Source: a virus. From it: 64,000 nucleotides of DNA. Shown piece by piece: positions 37,421 through 47,200 of the stretch; the stretch's first letter is position 1; each line of letters opens with the position of its first letter. The stretch lies in the IMG/VR virus record IMGVR_UViG_3300042386_001493, positions 1-64,000 of that record. One strand, given 5' to 3'. Below the pieces are notes generated by a model. The model worked only from the letters and a program-made list of their open reading frames with translations. It ran no database searches and was not told the DNA's origin. Position numbers and translations under genes: made by a program.

Positions 37421-39454
37421 CTAGTATAATTTAATTTCGCAAGCGTCTGTTGAGCAATACTTTTCAGACTCTGCGTCAAGATTATCCTTGCCATCATAGA
37501 TAGCGGACCAATCAATTTTACCAATTTTTCCAACGTAAGAGTTATATTCTTCTCTTGTAATATTTGTATATGGTTGTTGAGGATAAGTTTTATTACCCAT
37601 CGGCAGAAATGAAACTGCCTTTAATTGACCTTCATACATGTGTAATGCTGGAGCAATATGCTTAGTCTCAGATTCCTTGTCAAATGATAAAGTTACAGAT
37701 ACTCCATTGTCAGACCAATACTTTTGAGCGGTAGCAGCCAAACCAATCTTTTCAAAAAGACTTACATCTTTTTCAGAACGAGGATGTCCAGATGCTACTG
37801 GGAAATATACTACTGAAGTGTTTGCAGATACTACGTCATCTTCAATTTTATACCCTGCCGCTTTAAATAAATGCACCATTGGATCTGTATTGCCAAACCT
37901 TATAGCACGAAGATAGAATTCTCCTCCTGGACCCCAATGAACTCCTGGTGTTGCACCAGATAATAGGGAAACAGATCCTGAAGGTTTGACGGTAGTTACA
38001 CGAATTGACTCACGTACACATAGCCATTCTGAGTATGAGTGATCGTATGCACGAATCTTTTTATACCCTTCGTCCATCCACTCACGAATTACTGGCATAC
38101 CTTTTGTGTCTGCAAATGATGCAATACCAGTTAGAGATGTTCCAATACGACGATTACGTTGCATAATTCCATTTGTGGTTTGCCAATGTGTTGGCATAAG
38201 TGTAACGGTCTTACCATATAGATATGCAAACTTTAGTGTACGAAGAAAATCTTCTTTGTCTTCATGACGGTTTAAATGAACTTCTACAAGTGTGCATAAC
38301 TCATAACTTTCTAATGGTTGTTCAGCGCAAGGATTAAATCCCATAACACGAGAATCTTTATAGTCTGCAGGATCTGCTAGTCTTCCATAATCTCTAGCAA
38401 CGTCTAGCCAAATAAATCCTGGCTCACCATTGTCTGCAATTAAATTAACATAGTCTTCATATTTTGTTCCAACCTCTGCAGCAATAGAATTATTAGACAT
38501 CCATGCCCATCCTGGATTTTCTGAATCAAATGAGTTTCTGTCTGGAAAAACCTCTGCATTTTTTAAATTAATAAAATCTTTGTCTTCTGGTAATCCTAAA
38601 GCCAAGGTAGCAGAACGACGAACATTTCCAGAAACAACACATGTACCAATAAGGTTAACAATATCTACAATTGCACGAGAATCAAGTTTTTCTCCTGCTC
38701 TACCGCCGATTACTGCGTCTATCTTGTTATGTAGTGCAATGAGTGGTGCTGGACCGCTAGCAACCCCTCCAAAGCCTTTTATAGGGGCACCTAGAGGACG
38801 GATAAGGTCGTAGTTAAACTTTTGTATAGCCTGATTAGGACGTAGGTATGAGTTTAATAACATTCTTACAGAGTCTACCCAACCTTCACGAGTATCTGGA
38901 ATTTCCCATACATTTTCTGGCTCTGTAGGAGCATTAATAGTGATTTCTTTGTCTTGACCGACGGTATCAAAACCTACACCTATACCTAACATTAAAGCAT
39001 CCATAACCCAAGCAAACAATGCTCCTGGATCATTACGATCAATATCACGAGTAGACACCATTGCACAGTTTTGTAGAGAAGCAGAGTTGCGCTTTTCCAT
39101 AGTCATAGGAGTTCCAAATGCCCAAAGACCTCTACCTGGCGGAGTCCATTTTAAATTAAACATACGGTCATATGCTTCTTGAGCAGATTTTTGACTCTTG
39201 TTATCGTTCCACGGTAGACGATTATCTTTAGCGTGGTTTTTTTGTACTGAGTACATTCCTTCAATTACCCGCTTACAAACCTCATGCCATCTTTCTTTTG
39301 TTCCGTCTTCTTTCATACGAGAGTATGTGCGTATAAACGTAATTTCTCCTAATGAATTAGAGCCTGCGTCTGAGAATCCAAAGGGTGCAGGAGTTAATGA
39401 GTACTTTGTTACAAAGTCCTCTGATAGACGAAATGAGAATACGCTTTCTGACAT
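37421..39454 (-). CDS. nrdJ: Adenosylcobalamin-dependent ribonucleotide reductase, class II
   Basis: A 677-residue monomeric class II reductase like the Lactobacillus leichmannii enzyme, which makes deoxyribonucleotides from ribonucleoside triphosphates using coenzyme B12. Key residues are in place: C130 in LQNCAMVS, the NPCAEQPLESYELC segment with C376, E378 and C387 (the same 2- and 11-residue spacing as C408, E410, C419), and a C-terminal CSTDAC (C667, C672) that shuttles electrons from thioredoxin. Because B12 is required, the phage relies on host or environmental cobalamin. It is transcribed divergently from a glycosyltransferase-like gene; a TGATATACT motif lies 61 bases upstream of the start. 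Confidence 0.93.
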   Translation of the reverse strand: MSESVFSFRLSEDFVTKYSLTPAPFGFSDAGSNSLGEITFIRTYSRMKEDGTKERWHEVCKRVIEGMYSVQKNHAKDNRLPWNDNKSQKSAQEAYDRMFNLKWTPPGRGLWAFGTPMTMEKRNSASLQNCAMVSTRDIDRNDPGALFAWVMDALMLGIGVGFDTVGQDKEITINAPTEPENVWEIPDTREGWVDSVRMLLNSYLRPNQAIQKFNYDLIRPLGAPIKGFGGVASGPAPLIALHNKIDAVIGGRAGEKLDSRAIVDIVNLIGTCVVSGNVRRSATLALGLPEDKDFINLKNAEVFPDRNSFDSENPGWAWMSNNSIAAEVGTKYEDYVNLIADNGEPGFIWLDVARDYGRLADPADYKDSRVMGFNPCAEQPLESYELCTLVEVHLNRHEDKEDFLRTLKFAYLYGKTVTLMPTHWQTTNGIMQRNRRIGTSLTGIASFADTKGMPVIREWMDEGYKKIRAYDHSYSEWLCVRESIRVTTVKPSGSVSLLSGATPGVHWGPGGEFYLRAIRFGNTDPMVHLFKAAGYKIEDDVVSANTSVVYFPVASGHPRSEKDVSLFEKIGLAATAQKYWSDNGVSVTLSFDKESETKHIAPALHMYEGQLKAVSFLPMGNKTYPQQPYTNITREEYNSYVGKIGKIDWSAIYDGKDNLDAESEKYCSTDACEIKLY

Positions 39455-39515
39455 TTATTATTTACCTTTCATAGCAAAATTGAGTGAGTACTTCTTATTT
39501 TACGAAGTGGTCTTA

Positions 39516-39524
39516 AGTATATCA
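39516..39524 (-). promoter_or_regulatory. Promoter-like motif for ribonucleotide reductase
   Basis: TGATATACT, one mismatch from consensus, 61 bases before the ATG. The leader contains a small ACTTC/GAAGT hairpin at 39489-39507. Confidence 0.45.
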
Positions 39525-39631
39525 CAAATTTAAAAAGAAAAACACGCTTAAAAAAATATGTAAATCTTTTGTTGAGGGTTAGTGCTTTTGTTTTTTTAAA
39601 GTCTATATGTTATTTATAATGCTTGTTTTTA

Positions 39632-39640
39632 TGGTATAAT
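39632..39640 (+). promoter_or_regulatory. Extended -10 promoter for rightward glycosyltransferase-like gene
   Basis: TGGTATAAT on the plus strand, 30 bases before the ATG at 39671, followed by GGAGGTG. Together with the motif at 39516-39524 it makes the 216-base gap 39455-39670 a divergent promoter region; I see no gene in it. Confidence 0.6.
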
Positions 39641-39670
39641 TATAGAAAGTTTACCACAGCGGAGGTGCCT

Positions 39671-40327
39671 ATGAATAATGTTTGGATAGTAGTTCCAGTT
39701 ATTTCTAACGATATTGATTTAACATCATATGTTGATAGACTATCTGGCGGCTATACCGCCCCAGAAACATATGAAAAAACTGTTTTTAACCCTGAAACAC
39801 AAGCAAGTGAAAAAGAAGATGTGGCTCATCCATATGCTGGTCAAGTGTCACATGATTTTTCAAATAAAATTATTTTTGTAAACAAAGTAGACGGGTACGG
39901 CGAGTATGAAGGCGTAGTTCATTTGGAAGATTTTAATGATATAGGCATATATCGTTATTGGAATACTGGACTAGAGTATGCTTTTGCAAATGGGGCAGAC
40001 TCAGTAATCTTAACAAATGGTGTTTTTGAATTTGATCCATTTGTAATTAAAGAAGCATATGATGAATTTTCTAAGGGTGAATCAGAGGTTATAAATATCT
40101 CTGATGGGGCTATGTTGTTAGTTTCATCATCTTCTAGCCTACGTGCTGATGAGCAATTTCAAATATGGTTTGGTGATAATGATTTTTATCGTAGAGCAGA
40201 GCCTGTATTAGGATATTCTCGTTCAGAATATTTATGGGGAGATTATTTAATTGATTCTAGTTCTACCGAATCTTTTGATAGCATTGTTGCTTCTGATCAA
40301 GTAAAATATAATGCTAAGTGGAACTAA
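39671..40327 (+). CDS. Glycosyltransferase-like protein (GT-A fold, possibly degenerate)
   Basis: A 218-residue rightward gene started at the ATG at 39671, which has GGAGGTG immediately upstream and a TGGTATAAT promoter motif at 39632-39640. It begins NNVWIVVPVISN and includes IYRYWNTGLEYAFANGADSV followed by ILTNGVFEFDP, the pattern of a GT-A nucleotide-sugar-binding domain. The usual acidic DxD is not seen; NG takes its place, so it may be inactive or bind differently. Its stop overlaps the convergent glycosyltransferase by 14 bases. It is one of only three rightward genes in the window. Confidence 0.55.
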   Translation: MNNVWIVVPVISNDIDLTSYVDRLSGGYTAPETYEKTVFNPETQASEKEDVAHPYAGQVSHDFSNKIIFVNKVDGYGEYEGVVHLEDFNDIGIYRYWNTGLEYAFANGADSVILTNGVFEFDPFVIKEAYDEFSKGESEVINISDGAMLLVSSSSSLRADEQFQIWFGDNDFYRRAEPVLGYSRSEYLWGDYLIDSSSTESFDSIVASDQVKYNAKWN

Positions 40328-41288
40328 TTTTTTCAAACAATCTATTCCACTCTTTAGACCTTAAATCCCAAGAGTAATTTTCATTATAAAAATCTGATTG
40401 TTTTTGTAATTTACTTTGTGTTTCTATAGACCAATAATTGTCAATCTCTTCATTTAGTGTTTTTGCATATGCTGGAATAAATGTTTCTGGTACCGCTTGC
40501 ATTGGCATAAGCCTTGCATATTCTGATCCAGTTTCATATAATGCACCAAGATTAGTTGTAACCATACGACATCCCGCAGCACCAGCCTCAACCATAGCCA
40601 AACAACATGTTTCTTCAAACGTACTTGGGTATGCAAATATATGAGATTCTTGTAAGGCTTTTTTAATTACATCATTTGTAGCGTATCCCATATAATTAAC
40701 GTTTTTCATATTACGGGCTATTTCAAAATGTTCTTCGTATACCCCGTTTGTATGAGCCTCATATCCAGTTCCATACATCTTTGCTGATGAATAAATATCA
40801 AGTTCAACATCATCTCTATTTAGCATTTCAAATGCTGGCAAAAGCATGTCTAATCCACGAAATGGGGCAGAAGTATAAATTAACTTTATCTTGCCATCTT
40901 TTGTCTTAGGTTTAAACTCTATTGGGTCAATAGCATTTTTAATTACATATGCATTTTCAAGAGGGATTTTAAATATCCAGCGATACTTTTCATGTTGCCA
41001 GTGAGAAATATATACAAATGAATTTATGGCATTCATAAATAAGGGATCTGTATATCCTGATCTTAACGATTCATCACTATGAGCCAAATGCTGCCATAGC
41101 AAATTCTTTTTTGTATATTTTACATTTTTAAAATATGGATTAGATAGCAAAAGGTTAATATCTTTATGCTGTGCTATATTAGTATATTTATATAGTCCAG
41201 ATTTTAATATTTCTGTACCGCCCATTGGGGGCAAAGATTCTTCTACCACCCCAATATCGTTTTGTGGAACCTGCTGCAACCAATCCAT
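40314..41288 (-). CDS. Glycosyltransferase, GT4-like
   Basis: A 324-residue GT-B protein started at the ATG at 41288, with AGGAGAT just upstream. It has GGTEILKSGLYKYT near the N-terminus, AYVIKNAIDPIEFKP in the linker, KLIYTSAPFRGLDMLLPAFE at the start of the C-terminal domain and the E-x7-E signature EETCCLAMVEAG. It would transfer a sugar from an NDP donor. Its target could be a virion protein or a cell-surface glycan. It is last in a leftward cluster with a sulfotransferase and two GT-A proteins. Confidence 0.8.
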   Translation of the reverse strand: MDWLQQVPQNDIGVVEESLPPMGGTEILKSGLYKYTNIAQHKDINLLLSNPYFKNVKYTKKNLLWQHLAHSDESLRSGYTDPLFMNAINSFVYISHWQHEKYRWIFKIPLENAYVIKNAIDPIEFKPKTKDGKIKLIYTSAPFRGLDMLLPAFEMLNRDDVELDIYSSAKMYGTGYEAHTNGVYEEHFEIARNMKNVNYMGYATNDVIKKALQESHIFAYPSTFEETCCLAMVEAGAAGCRMVTTNLGALYETGSEYARLMPMQAVPETFIPAYAKTLNEEIDNYWSIETQSKLQKQSDFYNENYSWDLRSKEWNRLFEKISST

Positions 41289-41296
41289 GCTATCTC

Positions 41297-42019
41297 CTAA
41301 TTGTAAGTTTTTTTCTGCCAAAACTGTTGTTTATATGAACGAACTATTTTTGATTTTAATAAGAAACCATTTTTACGATTTTCTTCTTCATCAAATTCTA
41401 CAACATCGCTTTTCCAGTCTTCTCTCTTAAATGGAATAACCTGACAGATAGGAGTTCCCTTTTCAAGAATAAAAACATTTTTGTCAATTATGGAATCCAA
41501 TAGTTGAAATGGAAACTCAACACCAAGTTTATACATATCAGTATCCACAACACCAGAAAATGTTCTAAATGGAAGATCGTGCCTGTTTGTTGGGTGCGTA
41601 AACAGACAACTATAGCCTTTTGGAGTAATAACTCTCCATCCTGGTCTCCACTTAAGAAGACTTGAAGAGCCACCAAATGGTCCTGGTAATCCTGGTGCTT
41701 GATCTGGTCCGTGTTGTCCTATAAGATTAATATTTGTTGCCCAACGAACATTAATCATTCCTTTATCATTTTTTCTAAACTCCATATCAAATGGTAATTC
41801 AAACATGTAGCCTGTACTTAAAGCGTCAAGAAAAGGAGAGCATCCCTTTAATGTTAAGTTACTAACTGCAACCCCATCTTTTGATAAACCGTCTAATTTT
41901 TCTTCATCCATTCTTGTTGGCATATCTTTATACCATTGTGGAAGAGACTGAACTGCTGGCTTTGGACTTTCAAACAAAAGTTCTGTTTCTTTATCAAATG
42001 CTTCAAATTGTAATTTCAT
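41297..42019 (-). CDS. DUF6065-like protein
   Basis: A 240-residue protein with a characteristic but functionally unknown pattern: LPQWYKDMPT near the N-terminus, GCSPFLDALSTGY, WATNINLIGQHG, GWRVITPKGYSCLFTHPTNR and FILEKGTPICQVIPFKRE. I recognise this as the family usually called DUF6065, seen in phages and bacteria; the name is from memory and not checked. A second member lies at 57852-58568 beside the oxygenases. Each copy sits within a cluster of modifying enzymes, so it may hold or sense a small-molecule substrate. It is followed by the GT4 gene with an eight-base gap. Confidence 0.55.
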   Translation of the reverse strand: MKLQFEAFDKETELLFESPKPAVQSLPQWYKDMPTRMDEEKLDGLSKDGVAVSNLTLKGCSPFLDALSTGYMFELPFDMEFRKNDKGMINVRWATNINLIGQHGPDQAPGLPGPFGGSSSLLKWRPGWRVITPKGYSCLFTHPTNRHDLPFRTFSGVVDTDMYKLGVEFPFQLLDSIIDKNVFILEKGTPICQVIPFKREDWKSDVVEFDEEENRKNGFLLKSKIVRSYKQQFWQKKTYN

Positions 42020-42723
42020 TATTTATTTTCCTGTGGATAATTTTTTTGTAAAACATCCATCCAATGAAGTTTAAATGTTTTTTGATGAGTTACTCTAACT
42101 TTGGGATCCGCCCAAATTTCAAAACCAGAATTAATGGCTTTTGTGCACCAAGAAAGATCTTCACCAATAAGTATAAACTCAGGATTTGTGTCTTTGTTTT
42201 CATCTGTATTGGGTATTGCTACTGGGCCAAACCAAGGTCTTGGCATTTTTTCAAATACTCCTTGTTTAACGGCTAGGAACCCAAATCCAGCCCCAGCAAC
42301 TTTGAATGGCTCATTCTTATCAAGGAGCATTTGTTCTGGCATCATTCCGCCTCTAGGCTGATTATAAATAGGAACGTGGCGATCTTCCATTAAATAGCAT
42401 CCAGAAATAATATCTTTTTCAGAATTATATAATGCAAAAAAGTCTGATGGCTCCCACTCAATATCTGAATCAATCCAAATAATTTTGTCGTAAGTCCATT
42501 CACCACTACATGGCTCTGTCATATTTATATTATTTGTATCCCAGCCACCAATTGTACACTCACGGGCCATTGCAACTAAAGATCCACCTTGATTTAAAAA
42601 GTTCCAAGATAAGCCTTCTTCATTTAGTATGTATGTTGTTTTAAGAATACTTCTCATATATCCAGGAGTAAATCCATTTCCTGGAGTAGCGATTACTACA
42701 TTAAAATGTGGCTTATTTGCCAT
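42019..42723 (-). CDS. GT-A glycosyltransferase-like protein
   Basis: A 234-residue protein with FNVVIATPGNGFTPGY at the start, IIWIDSDIEW with a DxD-type motif (D85, D87), AGAGFGFLAVKQGVFE and GEDLSWCTKAINSGFEIWAD. The fold is that of a GT-A enzyme; the DSD would bind Mn2+ and the sugar nucleotide. It is clearly paralogous to the next gene upstream (42713-43384) and the two overlap by 11 bases, which indicates tandem duplication. Its start is a TAATG-like coupling with that gene. The acceptor is unknown. Confidence 0.72.
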   Translation of the reverse strand: MANKPHFNVVIATPGNGFTPGYMRSILKTTYILNEEGLSWNFLNQGGSLVAMARECTIGGWDTNNINMTEPCSGEWTYDKIIWIDSDIEWEPSDFFALYNSEKDIISGCYLMEDRHVPIYNQPRGGMMPEQMLLDKNEPFKVAGAGFGFLAVKQGVFEKMPRPWFGPVAIPNTDENKDTNPEFILIGEDLSWCTKAINSGFEIWADPKVRVTHQKTFKLHWMDVLQKNYPQENK

Positions 42724-43384
42724 AGTTATCTAACCTTACCTTTACTTTTTTATAATGCGACAAACTTACTGTAGGATCTAAGTATATCTTAAATCCTGCT
42801 TTCTGTGCTTTTTTGCACCAAGAAAAATCTTCTCCGTAAGGAATAAAAATTTCTTTTTCCCCATCTTCTGAAGTCATTTTTTCAAATACTGACTCAAACC
42901 ATGGTCTTTTTATATTTTCAAATACGCCTTGTTTCATTGCTATAAAACCAAATCCTGCAGCAAAAATTTCTTCTTCCTTATTGCTTTTTAAAATTTTATC
43001 AATTTCTGTTGCTGCATCTTCTACTGCTACAGAAAACATTGGTACCATTTTTTCATTAAAATATAAACCAGAAACAATATCTTTATCAGATTCATATATT
43101 TTCATAAAGTCTGTTATTTCCCATCCAATATCAGAATCAATCCAAAAAATTTTATCATATGTTACTTGTCCACGAACTGGGCTATTATTAAAAGGATCGA
43201 GATATTGATCCCCCATTGCTGTTGCTTCTCTAGCGGTACTAACCATAGATGAATATTCATTTAAGAACATATATGAAATACCTACTTGATTTAGATATGA
43301 AATAGTTTGTATTAGACTTTTTACATATTCTGCTTCCATATTTCTACCAGGAGTAGCGATAAGAATATTTACATGTGGATTCAT
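42713..43384 (-). CDS. GT-A glycosyltransferase-like protein, tandem paralogue
   Basis: A 223-residue protein started at the ATG at 43384, coupled by TAATG to the sulfotransferase and preceded by GGAGAA. It shares the architecture of the neighbouring GT-A protein: NILIATPGRNMEAEY, FWIDSDIGW (D83, D85), AAGFGFIAMKQGVFEN and YGEDFSWCKKAQKAGF. The two may act in sequence on the same glycan or have diverged in donor sugar. The DxD motif is intact. Confidence 0.72.
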   Translation of the reverse strand: MNPHVNILIATPGRNMEAEYVKSLIQTISYLNQVGISYMFLNEYSSMVSTAREATAMGDQYLDPFNNSPVRGQVTYDKIFWIDSDIGWEITDFMKIYESDKDIVSGLYFNEKMVPMFSVAVEDAATEIDKILKSNKEEEIFAAGFGFIAMKQGVFENIKRPWFESVFEKMTSEDGEKEIFIPYGEDFSWCKKAQKAGFKIYLDPTVSLSHYKKVKVRLDNYGK

Positions 43385-44199
43385 TAGTTTCTCCAAAATT
43401 CTTGACCAGAATATTTATTTATTACATATTCAGATAATAGTTCTTGTTTATTTATATTTCGACGGGATATAGAAGATCTTACATCATGTTGTCCTATAAG
43501 TCCATAGACATTATCATCTTCTTTAATGTTGTTTGCTATATTTGAATAATCATGGGTAAATCTTTCAATACCGTAAAAATCATAAATCTTGTTAATTTCT
43601 TCTTCTGGATTTGCTATTAAATCATCGTATTCTACAAAATGGAAATACTTTCTGTTGTCTGGATGCATTGCAAATGCTATACCATATAAGCAGTTATCAA
43701 TAATGCCTTTTGGTCTCATTAAACTATCACACCTAATATCATCTGCTGGACGGTAAAAATTAAATTCCTGTCTTGTCTGTATTTCAGAATCAATAAAATT
43801 ATTTTTATTTGGATTTTTCTTAACTAGACTTATAAATGATGCAAGGATATCTGTTATTCCTCTTATTGGTAGTATTATTTTTGGTTCATATCCAAGATTT
43901 CTTTGCAATACCCCGAAATGTTCAGGCATTGACCATTCTCTTGATTTATCAATAATGATAGGTTTATTTGTATCAGAGTAGTATCCTTCTAATACCCCCA
44001 TAATTGTATTTGGCATTACTACAGGTTTGGGATATGCAGAGTATTGTTCTGATGCCAAAATACTACGTTCTAAATTAAATATCATTCCACACATAGGTGA
44101 ATTTGCTGATGAATAAATATCAGGATTTTGATTTAATATAGATGATATTAGAGTACTACCAGATCTTGGAAGACCTGCCATAAAATAAAAATTTTTCAT
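43384..44199 (-). CDS. Sulfotransferase family protein
   Basis: A 271-residue protein with a 5'-phosphosulfate-binding loop at GLPRSGST (residues 9-16) and a 3'-phosphate segment KIILPIRGITDILASF, the signatures of PAPS-dependent sulfotransferases. It would transfer sulfate to a sugar or protein hydroxyl. It opens the sugar-modification operon; the four genes that follow are coupled by overlaps. The start has GGGGGT upstream and a TGCTATAAT promoter motif at 44218-44226 that sits between the arms of a 7-bp inverted repeat. Sulfotransferases are uncommon in phages, and their substrates there are mostly unknown. Confidence 0.78.
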   Translation of the reverse strand: MKNFYFMAGLPRSGSTLISSILNQNPDIYSSANSPMCGMIFNLERSILASEQYSAYPKPVVMPNTIMGVLEGYYSDTNKPIIIDKSREWSMPEHFGVLQRNLGYEPKIILPIRGITDILASFISLVKKNPNKNNFIDSEIQTRQEFNFYRPADDIRCDSLMRPKGIIDNCLYGIAFAMHPDNRKYFHFVEYDDLIANPEEEINKIYDFYGIERFTHDYSNIANNIKEDDNVYGLIGQHDVRSSISRRNINKQELLSEYVINKYSGQEFWRN

Positions 44200-44210
44200 A
44201 TTACCCCCGT

Positions 44211-44236
44211 AATATCTATTATAGCAGAGAGATATT
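44211..44236 (-). promoter_or_regulatory. Promoter framed by inverted repeat, sulfotransferase operon
   Basis: TGCTATAAT at 44218-44226 lies 18 bases before the sulfotransferase ATG. It is bracketed by AATATCT (44211-44217) and AGATATT (44230-44236), a perfect 7-bp inverted repeat that could be an operator. Confidence 0.5.
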
Positions 44237-44246
44237 TTTTTTCAAA

Positions 44247-47200
44247 TTATGCAAGTTCAATATCAGTTAAATTATAATTAGATATTGGTAATGTCAATGC
44301 TTGAGTAGTCCATGTAGCACCATCAGTTGATACATATATGCCTAGGTTTTCATTTACTGTTGAGGTATTTATGTCTCCTGATCCTGAAATTGCTGTCCAT
44401 AGGTTGTTGCCATAGGCTACTGAAAATATATCATTTACAAAGTTTAAGGTTTTGGTAGTCCAGGTTACTCCATCGGTTGAAGTTCTTAGGGCTCCAAAAT
44501 TGCCACCTGCTACCCAAATACTGTTTCCGTAGGCTATTGATCGTATAGTTCCACTTCCAAAGTTTGAAGTTTGTGTGGTCCAGGTTGTGCCATCTGTTGA
44601 GGTACGGAGTGTGCCTGAAATTCCACCTGCTATCCAGAGGTTATTTCCGTAGGCTACTGATATTATACGTGTAGTTCCAAAGTTAGAGGTGCGTGTAGTC
44701 CAGGTTATGGCATCGGTTGAGGTGCGCAATTGGCCTCCATCCCCACCTGCTATCCAAAGGCTGTTGCCGTAGGCTGCTGACCATATAGTGGTATTTCCAA
44801 AGTTAGAGGTTTGGGTAGTCCAGGTAGTGCCGTCTGTTGAGGTACGGAGTTGTCCTGTATAGCCAGTTGCTACCCAAAGGCTGTTGCCGTAGGCTACTCT
44901 TTGTATTTGTGTATTTCCAAAGTTAGAGGTGCGTGTGGTCCAGGTTGTTCCATCCGTTGAGGTACGTAACTGGCCTGTATTTCCACCTGCTATCCAAAGA
45001 TTGTTTCCGTAGTCTACTGAGTTTATCTGTGTATTACCAAAGTTAGAGGTGCGTGTGGTCCAGGTTGTTCCGTTTGTTGATGTACGGACTTGTCCTGAAC
45101 CACCACCTGCTACCCACAGGTTATTGCCGTAGGCTACTGATGTTATAAAAGTATTGCCAAAGTTGGAGGTTTGTGTTACCCATCTATTTGGTGTTTTTCC
45201 ATCTACATATATTGAATAAGTGTTATTATAAGAATTTACTTTTTCTACCCAACCCAAAACTCCTGTTCTAGTTGAGGCATATGTAGAATTTGATGTATTA
45301 AATGTATAAAATATTCCTTGATCTGATGCTAATATATCTGTGTTTATTGATGTAATAATTGGTGATATTGATGGGGTGTAGGAAATTCGTAGTTGTCCTG
45401 CCTCACCACCTATTGCCCATAGGTTGTTGCCGTAGGCTACTGAGTTTATAACGGTACTTCCAAAGTTAGAGGTTTGGGTAGTCCAGGTTATGGCATCTAT
45501 TGAGGTACGTAACTGGCCTGCATCTCCAACTATTGCCCAAAGGTTGTTAGCGTAGGCTACTGAGTTTATAGTTGTAGCACCAAAGTTAGAGGTGCGGGTG
45601 GTCCAAGTTATTGCATCAGTTGAGGTGCGGAGATTGCCTGCCTCACCACCTGCTACCCAGAGGTTGTTGCCGTAGATTATTTTGTTTATAAGTGAAGCAC
45701 CAAAGTTTGAGGTTTGGGTGGTCCACGTTATAGCGTCTGTTGAGGTGCGGAGTTGTCCTGAATATCCACCTGCTATCCAAAGGCTATTACTATAGACTGC
45801 TGTGCGTATACCTGAAGTTCCAAAGTTTGAGGTTTGGGTGGTCCATGTTATTGTATCTGTTGAGGTACGGAGTTGTCCTGAACCACCAACTGCTACCCAG
45901 AGGTTATTTCCGTAGGCTATTTCGTTTATAAGTGAAGCACCAAAGTTTGAGGTTCTGGTAGTCCATGTTATTGCATCTGTTGAGGTGCGTAGTTGGCCAT
46001 TAGCCCCTCCTATTACCCAAAGGTTGTTGTTATGGGCTAATGCAAATATACTGTCAACAGCAGAAAAGTTAGAGGTTTGGGTAGTCCATGTTATTGCATC
46101 TGTTGAGGTGCGTAGTGTGCTAAAGATTCCACTTGCTACCCACAGGTTATTGCCGTAGGCTATGTCTCTTATAGCAAGGTTTCCAGAAATATTTGAAGTT
46201 TGAGTAGTCCATTGCAAATTTTGAATGGTATATGAAATTAAATTATTACTAGTAACAAAATTATTATCTGCTATTAATCCAAATGCTGTATTTCCAAATG
46301 CAGATATTGACTTTATATTGTTGAATAATGGTGTTACGGTTGAGGTGCGGACTTGGCCTGCACTACCGCCTGCTACCCAAAGGCTGTTGCCGTAGGCTAC
46401 TGATTGTATACGTGTATTTCCAAAGTTAGAGGTTTGGGTATCCCAGGTTGTGCCATCTGTTGAGGTACGGAGTGTGCCTGTGTAGCCAACTGCTATCCAT
46501 AGGCTGTTGGCGTAGGCTATTGACTCTATGCGTGTAGTTCCAAAGTTGGAGGTGCGTGTGGCCCAGGTTATGGCATCTGTTGAGGTACGAATTCGGCCAT
46601 ATACTCCACCTGCTACCCAAAGGTTGTTGCCATAGGCTACTGAGAATATAGTTGTTCCAAAGTTGGAGGTGCGGGTGGCCCAGGTTATGGCATCTGTTGA
46701 GGTACGTATTTGGCTTCCAGTACCACCTGCTACCCACAGGTTATTGCCGTAGGCTATTGCATATATATTTGAGGTTCCAAAGTTGGAGGTTTGGGTGGTC
46801 CAAGTTGTGCCATCGGTTGAGGTGCGGATTTGTCCTGTATAGCCGCCTGCTACCCAAAGGCTGTTGCCGTAGGCTATTGATTGTATCTCTGTATTACCAA
46901 AGTTAGAGGTGCGGGTGGTCCAGGTTATGGCATCTGTTGAGGTGCGGAGTTGTCCTGTATTACCACCTGCTATCCATAGGCTGTTGGCGTAGGCTACTGA
47001 TTGTATAAAAGAGGTTCCAAAGTTTGAGGTACGAGTGGTCCAGGTTATGGCATCTGTTGAGGTACGGAGTGTGCCTGAACTACCACCTACTACCCACAGG
47101 TTATTGCCGTAGGCTACTGATGTTATAAAAAAGTTTCCAAAGTTAGAGGTGCGGGTGGTCCAAAAAATTCCTGCCTGATACAAACTTCTATATTGATTAT

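Noticed and set aside
39455-39670. Cobalamin riboswitch upstream of the B12-dependent reductase
   Set aside because: The leader from the likely promoter is about 60 bases and holds one small hairpin; it is too short for a B12 riboswitch.
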